From NCBI RefSeq assembly GCF_000499845.2, contig NC_023755.2:7322847-7386846 (forward strand): a DNA stretch of 64,000 nt, given 5' to 3'. A program made the position numbers and the translations under genes. Positions 24,401-37,679 of this stretch are shown here, piece after piece. The DNA comes from Phaseolus vulgaris. Lineage: Eukaryota > Streptophyta > Magnoliopsida > Fabales > Fabaceae. The notes beneath the pieces were generated by a model. It ran no database searches. It was given only the letters and a program-made list of their open reading frames with translations, and was not told the DNA's origin. How positions within the stretch are numbered: position 1 is the first letter of the stretch; every line of letters begins with the position of its first letter.

Positions 24401-25451
24401 ATTTGCTTATTTAACTCTTTTAGCTTTGGCAAACTTCGACTAGTATGTTAACAATGCATATCTCATTACTTGTCTTGATGAAACTCGACTAATATAGACT
24501 TACCACCTAACAATAATATAACCAACAACCAAAATATCAATAAACGCGATGCACCAAATTTGTATGGGAAATCACAATGCTCTGGTAGAGCTAACCTGTG
24601 GATGACTCATACCCCCTAGCCGCAAAGAACATTTTAGCTCGCTTTGAGTGTTAACTGATCACTTAAGGAAGGATCAGGTCTCTCGATCATGTTGAACAGG
24701 ACTTGCATGCTTAGAGGACCACCCGCTTTCTGAGTGCAATGTTCCCCAACATTAAGGATGACTTGAGTATCTGACTTGGGTTTTAATCTCCGCATCAAGT
24801 CTACTCTTTATTTTTTTCCTTTTCTTAGAGTATCTGACTTGGGCATTGGCTTATGTACTGGACCAAAGCGCTTAGAGCTCAGCACTCGGTGGTCGGACCT
24901 CAGCACTTGCCATAGACAGGCCAGCTCGGCTCTTGGTCCAAGTTGGCGGGCCATGTGATTAGGCCCCAGATGTATATTAGCTCCTTTCTTGTATAACCCT
25001 TTGTGCATAAGGCCTAGGCGGCTAGCGAAGGGTAGTTTTGGACCTAAGGGTGTGCTTAGTGCGTAGGGGGTCTAGCTTAAGTAAATGTTTTCTTTTAAAA
25101 CTTAAGCCCATGTGTGCTAGGGCACGTAGAGGTTAGGTTGCTTGTATTCAAAATATAGTGTAGCGCCACGCTGAGGGTGGCTACGTAAACAAATTGGACC
25201 CCTGATGCTGGTACATGAGTTGGTACCGTGGTGGTTATTTTGTTATTATTTTATGCACTCTGTGAAGGAAAGATTATGTTATATTGCAATGTGAGGGTGT
25301 GCCCTTGAGCAGAATATTTTCATGTTGAGTATGCTTTGAGTTGAGATTATTTTCTCGTGATAGAAAATTGTTACAAGAGGTAAACTATAAAAGGTACTTG
25401 AGATCCTAGGTTAAGGGACGTTGTTTCTAAGACTGAAACTTACTACTTCTT
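21430..25451. mobile_element. Element-like structure with ~0.6 kb inverted arms
   Basis: The left arm (21430-22043) and right arm (24836-25451) are inverted copies alignable along their whole length with small gaps. Examples: left 'aggtccagtctgtttacgta' against right 'acgtaaacaaattggacccc' reversed; left 'gtaccaactcatgtaccaac' against right 'gctggtacatgagttggtac' reversed; left 'cagtcttagaaac' against right 'gtttctaagactg' reversed. The ~2.8 kb centre carries a broken transposon-type gene (22614-24314). Arms this long are unusual; some Mutator-like elements have them. Alternatively two oppositely oriented repeats flank an unrelated fragment. No target duplication was found. Confidence 0.65.
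22614..24314 (+). pseudogene. Broken 'putative gypsy-type transposon' protein gene
   Basis: Plus-strand gene remnant between the inverted arms. It starts MMDYHAMYPWAPENLLEEVS at 22614. Further on it reads FEKELITEIIVASAQLHPNS (from about 22894), then FLYFFEAKRLGRQLWISFNG (from about 23010) and LLDGFPLYWTKKPTFQGARC (from about 23170). A likely intron with acceptor TTACAG precedes DSVLARINKKDLAERAKKM at about 23437. The C-terminal half is coiled-coil-like (KLKEELAQKDEELVKERKSL, 24117-24180). It ends YPRMDFSQLGSGKTVVDGQL, then MEE and stop. Lesions: in-frame stops at about 22743, 23152, 23608, 23970 and 24008, and a frameshift near 23775. The layout matches plant proteins annotated as Transposase_28 / putative gypsy-type transposon; that identification is from memory. 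Confidence 0.65.
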
Positions 25452-25670
25452 GTTTAAAAGATTTTTTGGCCTTGGTGAGGTCCTCCCCTCGGCGGGTTAC
25501 CTCATTCTCCAACTCTTCAATTTTGGACAATAGTTTGTCCTTCTGTGTGTATATTCACATATATTCTATTCTAACATCTTAATATATATCGACATATATA
25601 TTTAACTAACAACTTTATATTTATATATAACCAAACTTATTATTTTTTGTGATATATTGATTCATATCTA

Positions 25671-26893
25671 ATTATTTATTTAAAGATATTTTTTATTCAT
25701 ATTTAGTTTTGTTTATTGTTTTAAACAACACCCTTCTCTAATTTGAAGAAATGCATAAAAAGTAATAATAAAAATAAAGCAAAAGTATATATTTTTTGTT
25801 TAATGAACTTGGATAAAAGAAAACTACTTATATACTTATATGCTCTATTATTATTTTTAATTTTTTGTATTTATTTGAATGATGTGTGTATATCATTGGT
25901 GAAAACAAATAAGACGTATCTTAATGGTTATTATGTTAGGTGATCCTTGAAAATGACAGAGAGTGTGTCAATTAAGAAAGAGTCATAGGTTTCATTGCAA
26001 TAAGTTGAGACCATGTTAATGTTTGAGTGTTTGTATTTTGGAAGTTACAGTTTGGTACACTACAGGATGAAAAACAAGGATCATTGTGGGGTTTAAAGAA
26101 GTATTTACCAAGTAAGTGAATATATGAATAGTTCATAATAGCGTCCTGGATTAGGATATTCATCAACAAACTTGGGATTATCTAATATTTGTTTACCATC
26201 GTCAATGTTAGCTAGTGGATATATATATCTCTTTTGTGGGCTGATAAAAGGTCAATATTCTCGAGAAAAATATTATGATTGTACCAATGTTTTTAATGAG
26301 AAATACCCAACTACCTAATCAGCTCTTAAGTAACTTTATGTTCATAGTGGATCATCATAAGTGGAATATGGATCCATATGTTTCATAAAGTGAGATTGAG
26401 TCTTACAGTTGTAGGTCAAATCCTAGACCCCATTGTTTATTTCATATGTTAAGTTTATTAATATTGATATTTAAGGCTTACAAAAACATCATTCTTTTTC
26501 ATGTTTTCTTTCATATAACTACGATACGAGTATAACCAAAACCTCCTTAGTACAATTCTTTGAGAAAAATTTGAGAAATTTTATCTAGGATGTTAACTTA
26601 TGGAGAACTTAGTTTTAATATCCTAAGAGATATTAAATACATAAGAGTCCTTTATTTTGATGTAAAACTTTTATTATTGTATAAAACTTATATATTTTTT
26701 GTAATATACTATGAATAATTATAAAGATGTAAAATATTAAAATTCATACACACGCTTATTTATATATATATATATATATATATTATGTTATGATCAATGT
26801 TCTTTACAATAAAATATTATTACACACAAAAATTTACTCATAATTTGTAATTAAGTAATAATTACTTATATAATATTAGGGTGTTACACATAC
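25671..26893. repeat. LTR-like repeat, copy 1 (ends TTAGGGTGTTACA)
   Basis: Homologous in direct orientation to 38219-39392. Shared phrases include 'aaagtaataataaaaa', 'ttggataaaagaaa', 'ttgaatgatgtgt', 'tggattaggatattcat', 'tattctcgagaaaaata', 'gtggatcatcataagtggaa' and the end 'ttagggtgttaca'. It includes a TA microsatellite at 26761-26783. No gag or pol adjoins it. Probably a decayed solo LTR of a Ty3-type element. The left boundary is where alignment with copy 2 fades. Confidence 0.6.
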
Positions 26894-28739
26894 CTTGTTT
26901 TTCGTTAAGGTACATGAATCAACTTTTTATACAACACGTTAGGAATCTTACCAGCACCAATATTTTAATAAAAAGTACATTGTTTTGTATGTCCACACTC
27001 TAGTGCGTTCGTTACGACAAGTCTCATCTATATCGTTTATTTAACAACTCACATTTATCATATGTATTTGTTACTCAATTAATCTTCAACTATAAATTCT
27101 ACCATGTACCAAATCAAAACCATTGAGTAAAAAAACCCTATCCACATTAAACATGTAAAGTCTTTTTTTCTCACAACAAACTCATATTCATATTTAAATG
27201 GATCAATTTTGAATCACATACACAAAAAACTATTTCAAACGTTAGCTTGTAAGTCTCAATTTCATTTTGATACTATGATTGAAATGTACGTTAAGTTTAC
27301 AAGGACTAAAAAAGAAATTATAAGGCTTCTAACTCACCCACTGCAAAGTCTTCCACAAATCTCAACCTCATCACTTCCACCGAAGAAACACTTTAAATCA
27401 AAGGACTTATTCAATGACCTACCATAATGGAAAGCCAAAATGGTTACAATCTCATCTATAAATATTGCAACCTTAGAAGAATGACAGTCTAACACAACTA
27501 GTCTTTTGATAAGCTATTTCTTAACACAATAAAAGTACTACAATGATGATTGTAAACAAGTCACGAAAATCAACTACCTACAATCAGTTCAAGTTTTTAA
27601 TCAAAAACTCGTCCACGAGTACAAATCAAAATTGTCGCTGACTTCATATAAATGATCAACCATTGAAAAAAAGAATTCAATTTCTTGACTGAAGTGTGCA
27701 ACATAAAGAATCATGGGCTAATATTGAATTGTTGATCTAAATAAAAAAATTACGTAAAACAACACTTAATGAAATAATTTGTTACTTCCAAGATAATACC
27801 TACATTAACCAAGATCCACACTTTACTCAATATATATACATTTGATTTCAATTATATTTATATACTATCAATTTCATATACATTCACTCTCTATGTACCT
27901 TTAACTCTTAAATAAATTAAATTTCAATTAATCTTCATTAATTTTTTTTTTACTAAATATCAAGGATATATGTATTTTTTAAATAAGTTTTTTTAAAATA
28001 TTATTACATAAATTTACTATTATATTTCTACAAAATATATAAAATAAGTTGATTAAATATTTATTACATGGGAATTAAAAATAATTCGTTATTTTTTACA
28101 ATTTTAAATTTTAGTTTTATCTTTATGTTTACTATTGATAATTTTTAACTTTTAACACCAACTGCATAACATAAAATACATTCTTTAATATTTATTTAAT
28201 TTAGTTTTATCTTTCTAATGTATTATTAAAAAAATTAACAACTCCTTTTAAAAAAATCAACATAGAAAAAACGAATTATCATCAAATAAATAATTACAAA
28301 AATAATTAAATTAATAAAAAATTGTATGTTACATTTACTTACACAACCCAAATTAATATCTATTTAATTCAAACAACTCTCTTCTAACATTTGCTTACTT
28401 TTTCAGAAGTCCAAAATTAAAATTATATTTTTTATTTTTTGTTTTGATTTTAAAAAATTATCTTTTTAAAAAAATTGCAAAAGAAATAATCAGGTCACCA
28501 TTCGATCGTAGAGAACCAAATTCCAACACGTTTTCTGACGTTGGAAACCACTCTGAACAGTTCAGAATTCAATTATGGATGGCTCGAATGTATAAATAAA
28601 CAAGCCTAGATGGGTAAAAAAAGTAGCTTAACATTTTGTGGTTCATAAAAATGAAAAAAAAAAAGTAAAAAAAAATTGTAAAATTAAAAATTTAACTAAA
28701 ATACTGATACTACAATAAAATCATAAAATATAAATTAAT
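26894..28739. other. AT-rich intergenic DNA
   Basis: Only short AT-driven ORFs (for example 27209-27427, 72 codons, no domain). No gene, RNA or clear repeat recognised. Confidence 0.4.
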
Positions 28740-29048
28740 TTTAAAAACAAAAAATAATTAATTGTTATATGGACTAAATTAGAGATTATTTTAGAGACAA
28801 TTTTTTTATTTTTTTTATAAATTAGTTTCTATTGTTGTTAAATAGATTCTAAATTAGTATCAATTTGCTATCAAGATTTTAACAATCAATTATTTATATT
28901 CTAAATTTGGTAGAAAAACTTTGTTAACTAATTAGTTACCTATTTAGAAAGCATTTAACAATAATATAAACTAATTTACAAATTTATTTTTTTTAGTTTC
29001 TAAAATAGTCTCTAATTTATATAGTAACTAATTATTTTTTTCTCTAAA
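28740..29048. repeat. Palindromic MITE-like element, copy 1
   Basis: About 300 bp whose two ends are long imperfect inverted copies. Left arm: 'aaattagagattattttaga' at about 28780, then 'taaattagtttctattgttg'. The right arm, read in reverse, gives 'aaattagagactattttaga', then 'taaattagtttatattattg'. Transcripts would fold into a long hairpin. No ORF. A similar structure is at 29650-29960. Target duplication not assigned. Confidence 0.6.
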
Positions 29049-29249
29049 ATTAGTTTCTATTTCATGAATTTTATAAAATCTAGAAATAAAACCATAAAAA
29101 ATAGTAAAAACCAAAATTACAATTTAAGTTTAAAATTTGAAAGAGTATTATTGTTGATGTTAGTGTTGTTCACCAACATGATGATGATGTAGTATTGTAT
29201 CTCTTACCTTTCTTTTGCATGTTTCTCTCAATTTCTTCATGTGCAAATT

Positions 29250-29649
29250 CTTGAATGAACACTACTCACGCATGTCTTCAAACTTTTTTAGCCTACAAAT
29301 TTATTGCATCAACCATATCCATAAATAATAATCATGGCATTAAGTACAAAAGTTGGTTTTCTCATTTCAAGTACAAAAGTTACTTCCATCAACCCACTTT
29401 TGACTGGTCAACAAAAGGTTTCATCTTCACAATCAAGCTTTTCTACTCACAATGTTGTGGGAGAAAATGGTGCCTTGTTCTTCCCATCAAACTAAACATA
29501 ATTATGGTTTCACTCATGCTATATCTTTCATGGGACCAAACCAAACAAACACATCTTTGAGTAAGCCTAGTTCACATTCACAATCACTTCATTACAAAAA
29601 AAAAAGTTGAATGTTTAAATTATTTCAACTCTTCAAAGTAATAGTCTAA
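29250..29649. other. Unassigned stretch with a 101-codon ORF
   Basis: The plus-strand ORF 29255-29560 lies between two MITE copies and has slightly more balanced composition. The protein (MNTTHACLQTFLAYKFIAST...) has no domain I recognise and no promoter-like context. I regard it as probably not a gene. Confidence 0.2.
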
Positions 29650-29960
29650 AAAAATTATTAAATAAAAATTAATTTTATAAATAAAAAATATTATTCACTA
29701 ATCTACTAGATTAGATATTATTTTAGAGACTAAAAAGTTATTGACATTTAGGGTTTAGGGTTTCGGGTTATACTTTTAATAAAATTTATAAACTAGTTTT
29801 GAAATTGATATCTAATTAGCTACCAATGTTTTAATAATTAAAATTACTTTAGATACTGATAAATTTTTTAGATATAATTTAATTAATATAGTAATTGATT
29901 ATTTTTAATTTTTAACTTTTTTTTATTTAATAATTTTTTTATAATATATTGGTGACTTTC
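29650..29960. repeat. Palindromic MITE-like element, copy 2, with telomere-like motif
   Basis: Similar layout to 28740-29048. The left part has 'agattagatattattttaga'. The right part ends 'atttaattaatatagtaatt', then 'gattattttt', weakly inverted. It carries 'tttagggtttagggtttcgg' at about 29750, two plant telomere-type repeats plus a variant. More decayed than copy 1. Confidence 0.45.
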
Positions 29961-30375
29961 TTAAGACACTAAATTTGAAGTAATGTGAGGAAAAGATAAA
30001 AACTTGTGTTTCCCAAACATGATGTTAAAGTATTGAAAAGTTTTTGTTCATTGTCTTGAGGAAGTGGTATCTTTTGCAATAAGTCCAACTATTTCAACAG
30101 AAGACAAAATAATGCAAAGTCACAAATGCTACATCGAAAAGACCCAAGAGACTCCAAAACCACGCATTTTAAAGTCATTAATTTAACCAATTGCTTACCA
30201 CTTAGACTTCTCACCTTCTTTTGCTCTCCACTTTCTAATCATCAATAAATGGCACCTCTCTATATTCCCTTGGGATTTCAAATCATCATTTCAATGCCAT
30301 TAAAATTTCATACACAAATTTATATCTTATTCATTAAATTTTCTTTTTCAACAATTGAGGAGGAAATAAGTGTAT

Positions 30376-30402
30376 ATGTCTAACTAAACCTAATTTCATA
30401 AG

Positions 30403-30447
<45 letters not shown>

Positions 30448-30710
30448 TAGTTTGGTCATATATTTAGATTATGTAAGATTTTCAACACACCTCATCACAC
30501 TAAGAACATCGAGCGTAAAAATAAAGGAAGTCTGATAACAAACAACATGATAGACTCGGTAAATCTCTACTAAGATGTACTCTAAAATCATCTTCAAGTA
30601 GTGAAATTTGAAGTCTAACTAAAACTTCACAAAACCAAATTAGTAAGATAAAATTTATATTCATCTACATACTATTATTTAGCCTAACTCCAATCAATCA
30701 TGATATGTAA
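30376..30710 (-). mobile_element. Diverged TRIM with a TA microsatellite in one LTR
   Basis: Two direct copies of the TRIM LTR (about 30379-30495 and 30592-30700) around a ~95-bp centre ('catcacactaagaacatcga ... tgataacaaacaacatgata'). The left LTR contains an uninterrupted (TA)n tract at 30404-30445, probably expanded from the 'tatatatta' present in other copies. Confidence 0.55.
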
Positions 30711-33700
30711 TTCATCATTCACATCAAGTACATTAAGCATGAGAATACGGAGACCAATAATGGATAACATGATAGGTGCATCGTTTATTTTTGTCAGAAT
30801 ATTATCATATCCACTCAATTATAAACCTAAACCATAAACTCTAGACCCTAACATCATTTTAGTTATATATTTAAGGAGTTTTACACACATAAATAAAAAT
30901 CAATCACATAATTATTGACTAAATATATAATTCAATAATGTTGGGCATAATTAATATAATCAATACATTAATAAAATCTCTCATATCTTTTATTCTATAT
31001 TGATTGTTCAAAAACACTTAAACCGAAATAAATTGATATTGACTTACATAAACAAAAATAGTTACTCTTAAAAAAAATAATTGAATTGTTATTTTAGTTT
31101 AATCTTTAAATATGTAATTGTTTCTAAATAAAATCATCTAAACTAAATCCAACTTATAGTTTATAAAACTAACAAAAAATCTTTAAAATAATACGTCCAA
31201 TAATAACAATAACAATTTAAACCATTTATACAACTCATAATCATTTAAATTATAATATAATTTAATTCATTTCATTACCTAAAAAATTATATAAAACTTC
31301 TAAAGTTTATTTTAATTTTATAATAATCTACTTGAATTCGTGACTTAATCATATCTGTTTTCCAATTAACAGAGATCCAACTCGTGACTTAGGATATTTT
31401 CACATAAAATAAAAATGGAATGCAAATTTTCTAAACCATGAAATAGAAATTTCGTAGAAGTAGGTTCTTGTTTAAAACAAAGAAATGAAGAGTTATAAAA
31501 TGAAAAATGATATAAAGAAAAAGCAAAAGGAGCTTTAGGTATCCATAAATGTCGGAATATTGTCTCTAAAAGTTGATTAAAAAGGAATCACTATTCTTGC
31601 ATTATTACTTTTCCTTTGTCGGAATCACTTTTCTATCATTATTTTCACTTCCTGTCTCACCAAATCACCATCATATGTTTTGCAATGTATTGTGTTGTGT
31701 GTCATCATCTTCATTTTCACCACTATTATGTTTTAAATAAAAAATATAATAAATAATAAATTTACAATTAAATTATGTAAAAAATTATTAAAATAATAGT
31801 ATAGGAAATTGTAGGATAGATGTAGAAAAAAATTGAATTGTCAATATATCATAGTTAAAAAATTATTCATGTTCCTTGTAAGATTTGCCTTACACTAAAA
31901 ATAGGAATACGGTAAATACAACATTATCAAATCATATACACTACATATTGTCTCATTATACGACAAGATAAATGTAAGGAAAAGAAAAAAAAACAAGTGT
32001 ATTATTTGATTAATGTAAACGTGTAAGAGATAAGCAAAGATATATAGAGAGAGTAAATTACAAAAGAGTAGATGATAATTGTCTAACCCATAATTAAACG
32101 ATAATCGTCTAATCCATAATTATACATTATTTCTGACATTATCCCTTTAACTAATGGTTGTATTAACAATAGCTATAAGTTTATCATGATTCCTAAGGAA
32201 AGAGGTCCCAAAATTAGGTTTGGTAAGTAAATCAACAATTTGATGACGAGTTGGAAGATGAACTAATTACATTTGCTTTTGTTGAATATTATCGTGAATA
32301 AAGTGAAGAACGCTCAAAATGTTTCGACCTAAAATGTAAAATGGGGTTAACAACAAACAAAACAACACTCAAATTATCAAAGAAGATCTTTAAAGTTAAG
32401 GACGAAACACAGATTTAAATTAGAAACAAAGACATGCATTTGATTTTAACAAGAGTCGTAACAAAACTCCTATATTTCATCTCAGTACTAGTGCGAGATA
32501 CCACTTTCTTCTTGTTGGAAGACTAAGAAACAAGGTTGGACCCAAAGTAAATACAATATAAGTCTAACTCATAACTGTCTAACCCATAATTATACATTAT
32601 TCCTGATACTCATGAAATACTCTCCATCTCAAACCTCATCTCACTAAAGATCATAACTTCCAATCTATTATCATTGTCATCATCATAGTGGTACCATATA
32701 ATATATATTCAAATAATAACAAACAATACTAATAACTTTTTGAAAGATAAATATTAAATATTTCTAATTGAGAATAACTATTTATTCATCATCAAAGTCT
32801 TCCAAATATACATAAATACTTTCATGCAATTAATACCTTACACATACTTAACAATCTGCATTAACTTCTCATCACTTTATATATTCTTCTACATGATTTG
32901 AGTTATTACCCAAGTTTGTATATATTATTCCCATAATAGTTCAAAAAATATTCAACACTCATATACAAACATATTACCTTCTTCATAAGTATCATTCAAT
33001 ATCTACAATTTTCATTAATTTTCAGCTCCTTCTATCACATAGTCAGTTTCACTAAACAAATTAATTTAAATCATATAATATAATATTTATAAACATATTC
33101 ATATAAATGTTAAAATAACTTATAATTTTATGCAACACCACTATTTAAATTCTAAGACTAAATAACTAAAATTAAGTTTTTATTAGGATTTTTCTCAATG
33201 GAATTAAAAAAATTTAAACGAAAATTTATCTATTAATCTATTGAGTGAATTTTTATTTTACCGAACAATTTTCAAAACTTCTCCCATAATGTTAAGCATA
33301 AATTAAATCCACTGAACAGATTATGTAGCAATTTTTTTTTATCATAATTTGATAAGTTTGATCACGTATCAAACAATTACCAACCAATTTAATCAAAATT
33401 TCACTAATTCAAGAAATATCCTAATTCAAATGCAAAAAAAAAATAATAATCTGCAACTCATACTTTAGTAAAGAACCACAAATGGAAAAATTTCCAAAAC
33501 CATAACACTTCTCCGAACTCACGTAATTTAAAAAAATTCAAGTTGAATTTATGATTTCACATACAACAACTTTAATTCATGACAAATCAAACCATAGTAA
33601 GTTGTTAAAAAAATTCAACAATCAAAATTCTTTCATTAAAGTAAAATCTAGATCTCAACAAAATTGAATTAGAATAGCACTTAATCTCTTAAATTTTCAT

Positions 33701-36700
33701 AAGCATCTCATTTCTACAATCTAAAATCATCCCTTTTTTCATAATTTAATATAAAAAAATTGGACACAATTAGTTTCTCTTCTAAAATGCCTCACCTCCC
33801 AAGGAATTGTACTTTTTGAAAAGGGAATGAGTCGAAGATGCTTAAATATTCTTTATGTTGTTTTTAGAAAAGTGAATCTAACAAATAGTCATGCTTAATT
33901 AGACTAAAAATAATTAATTTGTGTATTTGAGCTTAAATAAAATATATAATTAAAAATTTTGCCTTAATGTGTCACAACTTTCAATCCATCCAAATAAAAA
34001 AAATACTTAACTGATGTGTGAACACTTTGAATGACAAAACAGAGTTAATATGCACACAATTTAAAGTTAATTTCTGAAAAAAATTATAAAAAAAGCGTAA
34101 CAAAAATTCTTTGGCAAATTATCCTACAATCTTCCTCCTACACTTTCATACATCATTTTAATTCCAATAATACATTTCTGAGTATGAAGGAGAGGGTAGT
34201 GCCTCCTTTTTAATTTTCAAGTGGTGGTTGTTGCTTGTGGTGATTGGTGGTGAACTTTGGTAGTTGAGATAAGTTTTGTGGTATTTTTATGAATGATGAT
34301 TGTGTTTTCGTTTGTTTTTTTTTTTTCATTTTTTGGGAAGCCACACAACCCAAAATAAAAACAGCAAGGTGTAAAAATGGAAGACAAAACTTAAAAAAAA
34401 AATATCTCTGCAATGGAAGAATGTCGAATAGAACGAATCTTTTTGTCAACCTTCTCACACCCTCAAATAATGAAACTGCTCTATTAAATGATAAAATTAG
34501 AGAATAATAGAAGTATTACGGCTGAAAAAAAAATACAAGAATGCGGCAATGCAATTGAGATTATTTAAAAAGATGAGATTATAATTATTTAAAAAATTTA
34601 AAAAAGTTAAAATCGATTTTTCACCCATTAATATGCATACAAAAAGTAGGAAGGTGGTGAAAGAATTTGGCAAATCCTTTAGAACCCATCATTAAAGCCC
34701 AATTTTGCACACCCAAGCCCACATCTCTCTTACTAACTTATTTTAGTTTTAAAAAATGATATATAACAACAAATAAAGAAAGAAACAGTAAAAAGTGTTA
34801 AAGAAGCAAATGAGACATGCACTTTTTAAAAAACCCAAAAATCATTGTAGCAGCAAGAACCAAGAACGAAGAAGCAGGAGGCACCAAGTTTTTGATTATT
34901 GTGTTAAGTTGGTCAGGTTAAAGATTAGCAATGGAGATAGAAAGCAGCAAAATCCATTAACTTATTACCTAGGTCTTCTGCCATGGCTACAACCAAAGAG
35001 ACATGAGACACGACACTGACATTCATTATCTTATGTTATTTTGTACATTCCGATAATCAGAACTGAATCATATGCCCTATTCTGCATCGTAGCTTCACAA
35101 TCATAACAAACAAAACATGGCTTATAACTGCTTCTAACTCACAAATAAGACAAATGCATAATACCATCAACAACGTTTCAAACAAAACATCTAGAGTTGC
35201 TCAAATTCACCTGTCTAAACCCTTTCTCAACCATACTTAAACAAAATCTCTGTTTTAAAATCTTCTTGTTCTGTAAAACACGTGATCAACTCAAATCAAA
35301 TGCTAGTAGTGTTGTTATTCCATGAATAAAACTTATTTTAATGCATAAGATTCTCTTAACGTTAATGTGTAAGAAAAGTAAATGGTATTGTATTGGTAAA
35401 GAATCTTAGAGAAACATGACAAAGTCTCAAATGAATCGACCTTAAATAACAAATAATTTTACATGTATGGTGGGCATATGGTAGTGTCATGTCTCTTTGC
35501 TTCCGGTGATGGCAAAAAACCTAGATCATGGCTATTCTTGTATTGTGTCTTCAACATAATCTTTATTCCAACCAAGTCAACACAATAATGAAACAAATTT
35601 CGTGGCTTGCTTGTGACCATAAAAAGCCTTGAACCTCATGCATCATTTGTCATGTTAAGTGTTTTGTTTTGATTAGGAAGAGAATATTTGAGGATTTGAA
35701 AAGGAGAATTTGGAGTGGTTTGAGAGGAAATTGTGAAGAAAGTTAGGTTGCTTGAATTAAGATATGTAGGTGGGGAAAATTTATTGACATTTGCAAGTGA
35801 TATGAAGAGTGTGAGAGAATTTTTAATTGTTTTAATACCTTAAAATATAAGTTTACAAATTTATCCTTGCTTTTAAAAATAATTATCACTAAATCTTACT
35901 TGTCTTTTCTCGTATGTAATAAAGGAAGAGTTTCCCCTTTATCAGCGTATTTTTCCGCTTCCATTTCCTCGCATACACTTGATCCAAATGCAAGTCATTC
36001 GCATCCTTCCATTATAAGCAACAGTATTTGACTTATCCAAACACACTGTCAAACTTTTTTAATTATTATTGTGCCATCCCATACAAACTAATGTTAAACT
36101 ACCCGTAAAAATCTAGTCTCACACACAAGATCTTTATGTCTCGACAACATAAAAAGTGATGTTGGAGATATTACATTAAGTAAAGATAAGGTGAATTTCC
36201 AGTATATAAGTGAGTATATGAGTGAAATTGATTATCACTTACAAATTGAATTTGATGAAAATAATATTACACATTAAAAACATAATGTTACTTCAAAAAT
36301 ACCATTTGATATTTTTCATGTATTAACTTTTACTAATTCAATTGTTAAATTAAATTAAAATTTATTATTAAATGTGGTTTTATATTTATTTTTATAAAAA
36401 TTGAAAACTATTTGTAATCTCATTATACTTTTAAAATATAAATAAACTTTGACTAACTAAAACTTTCAAAATGAATTCAACCCAAGCTATTATATTAAAA
36501 GAATTCTTAATCGCGTTAAATTAAGAAAAAAAAATATTTAAATAGAATTAAACCATTTTTCGGCTCTATCTTTTAGTAGTTAAACAAAATAAACTTAAGT
36601 AAATTTATTTTATAAAATAGTATTTATATTTGAAAAATAAAAGTAGTATTATTTTATTAAATATATTTACATATCAAATAATTATATTTAAAAGTTAACT

Positions 36701-37651
36701 TATATTACTTAAAATTGATTTTTACAAAGAAAGTTTAATTGTAAGTTATTTAAGATATTGACTAAGTAACACAAATTTATGAAGTGAGTTATAAAACTAA
36801 GACAAAATAGCTCATTTAACTACTTTAAAAACAAATATTTATAAAATAAATAAATAAAAGATAAAATATCAATGCTAGTTACCTGCTTAATGGGAGTTTA
36901 TTCTTTTTAGTGAATAAAGATGAATGAAGGTTAATCATAGACCAACCTGAATAAATATACTTAAGAGTTTCTTTATGTGTTTTGTTTTAAAAAATAGCAA
37001 TGGTATTGAAGACATAGTGAATATAAATAGAACCATGTATCTTAATAATAAAAATTTGAACATTGAGACTAAACTCAACTTCATTGATAAATATTGAGAG
37101 ATATGATTCATCCATTTATTTTAAAATTTAGAGTTGTCTCTAAGCATAGTAGTGTTTTAGATAAGGAGGACCACCCTATTCTATTCTAAGGCACATGTTA
37201 TTTTTGTATGATACCATTATTTTACTCATCTAATTAATAACTCATAAAGCATTGGAGTAGTTATGGGGATTATTTATTCATCCCTATGTGCTACTACTAT
37301 CTAAATTCTATTATGCAAAAAAGGTTAAATTCTCCTTTTAAATATAGGGTTACTTACAACTCCAATCTCAATCCAACAAAAGGTACAACAAAATCATTTT
37401 GGTAATTAGTTATAAATGATCATGCAAACTACTTATTATGATTTTTAAATGCTTGAAAGTATTTTTGTACACCATCAATCACATCAAAATTAAACTAAAA
37501 TGGACATATAATGCTTAAGATTGAAATGAAATAAATTAGGATAAGATAAAATTTACTTTAAATTTGATAACATTCATTTGTAGGTCTAATTTAGCGTGTC
37601 ACTTAATGACTTTTATTTATTTATAATTATAGATTATTTTATTTTTTTTGG
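30711..37651. other. Gene-free AT-rich DNA
   Basis: No coding region recognised. 36155-36215 ('tgttggagatattacattaa ... agtatataagtgagtatatg') may be another very diverged TRIM-like LTR on the plus strand. ORFs at 34210-34507 and 34795-35019 overlap on both strands or lack any domain. 32.1-32.6 kb has a repeated phrase, 'gtctaacccataattatac'. Confidence 0.35.
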
Positions 37652-37679
37652 TATATATATATATATATATATTATCTAA

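Noticed and set aside
21430..25451. Reading the two arms as LTRs of one retrotransposon
   Set aside because: The arms are inverted to each other, whereas LTRs are direct repeats. No primer-binding site or polypurine tract was seen at the inner edges.
29745..29775. Interstitial telomere
   Set aside because: Only about two repeat units plus a variant. This is too short to claim a telomeric array or fusion point, so it is recorded as a motif inside a MITE.
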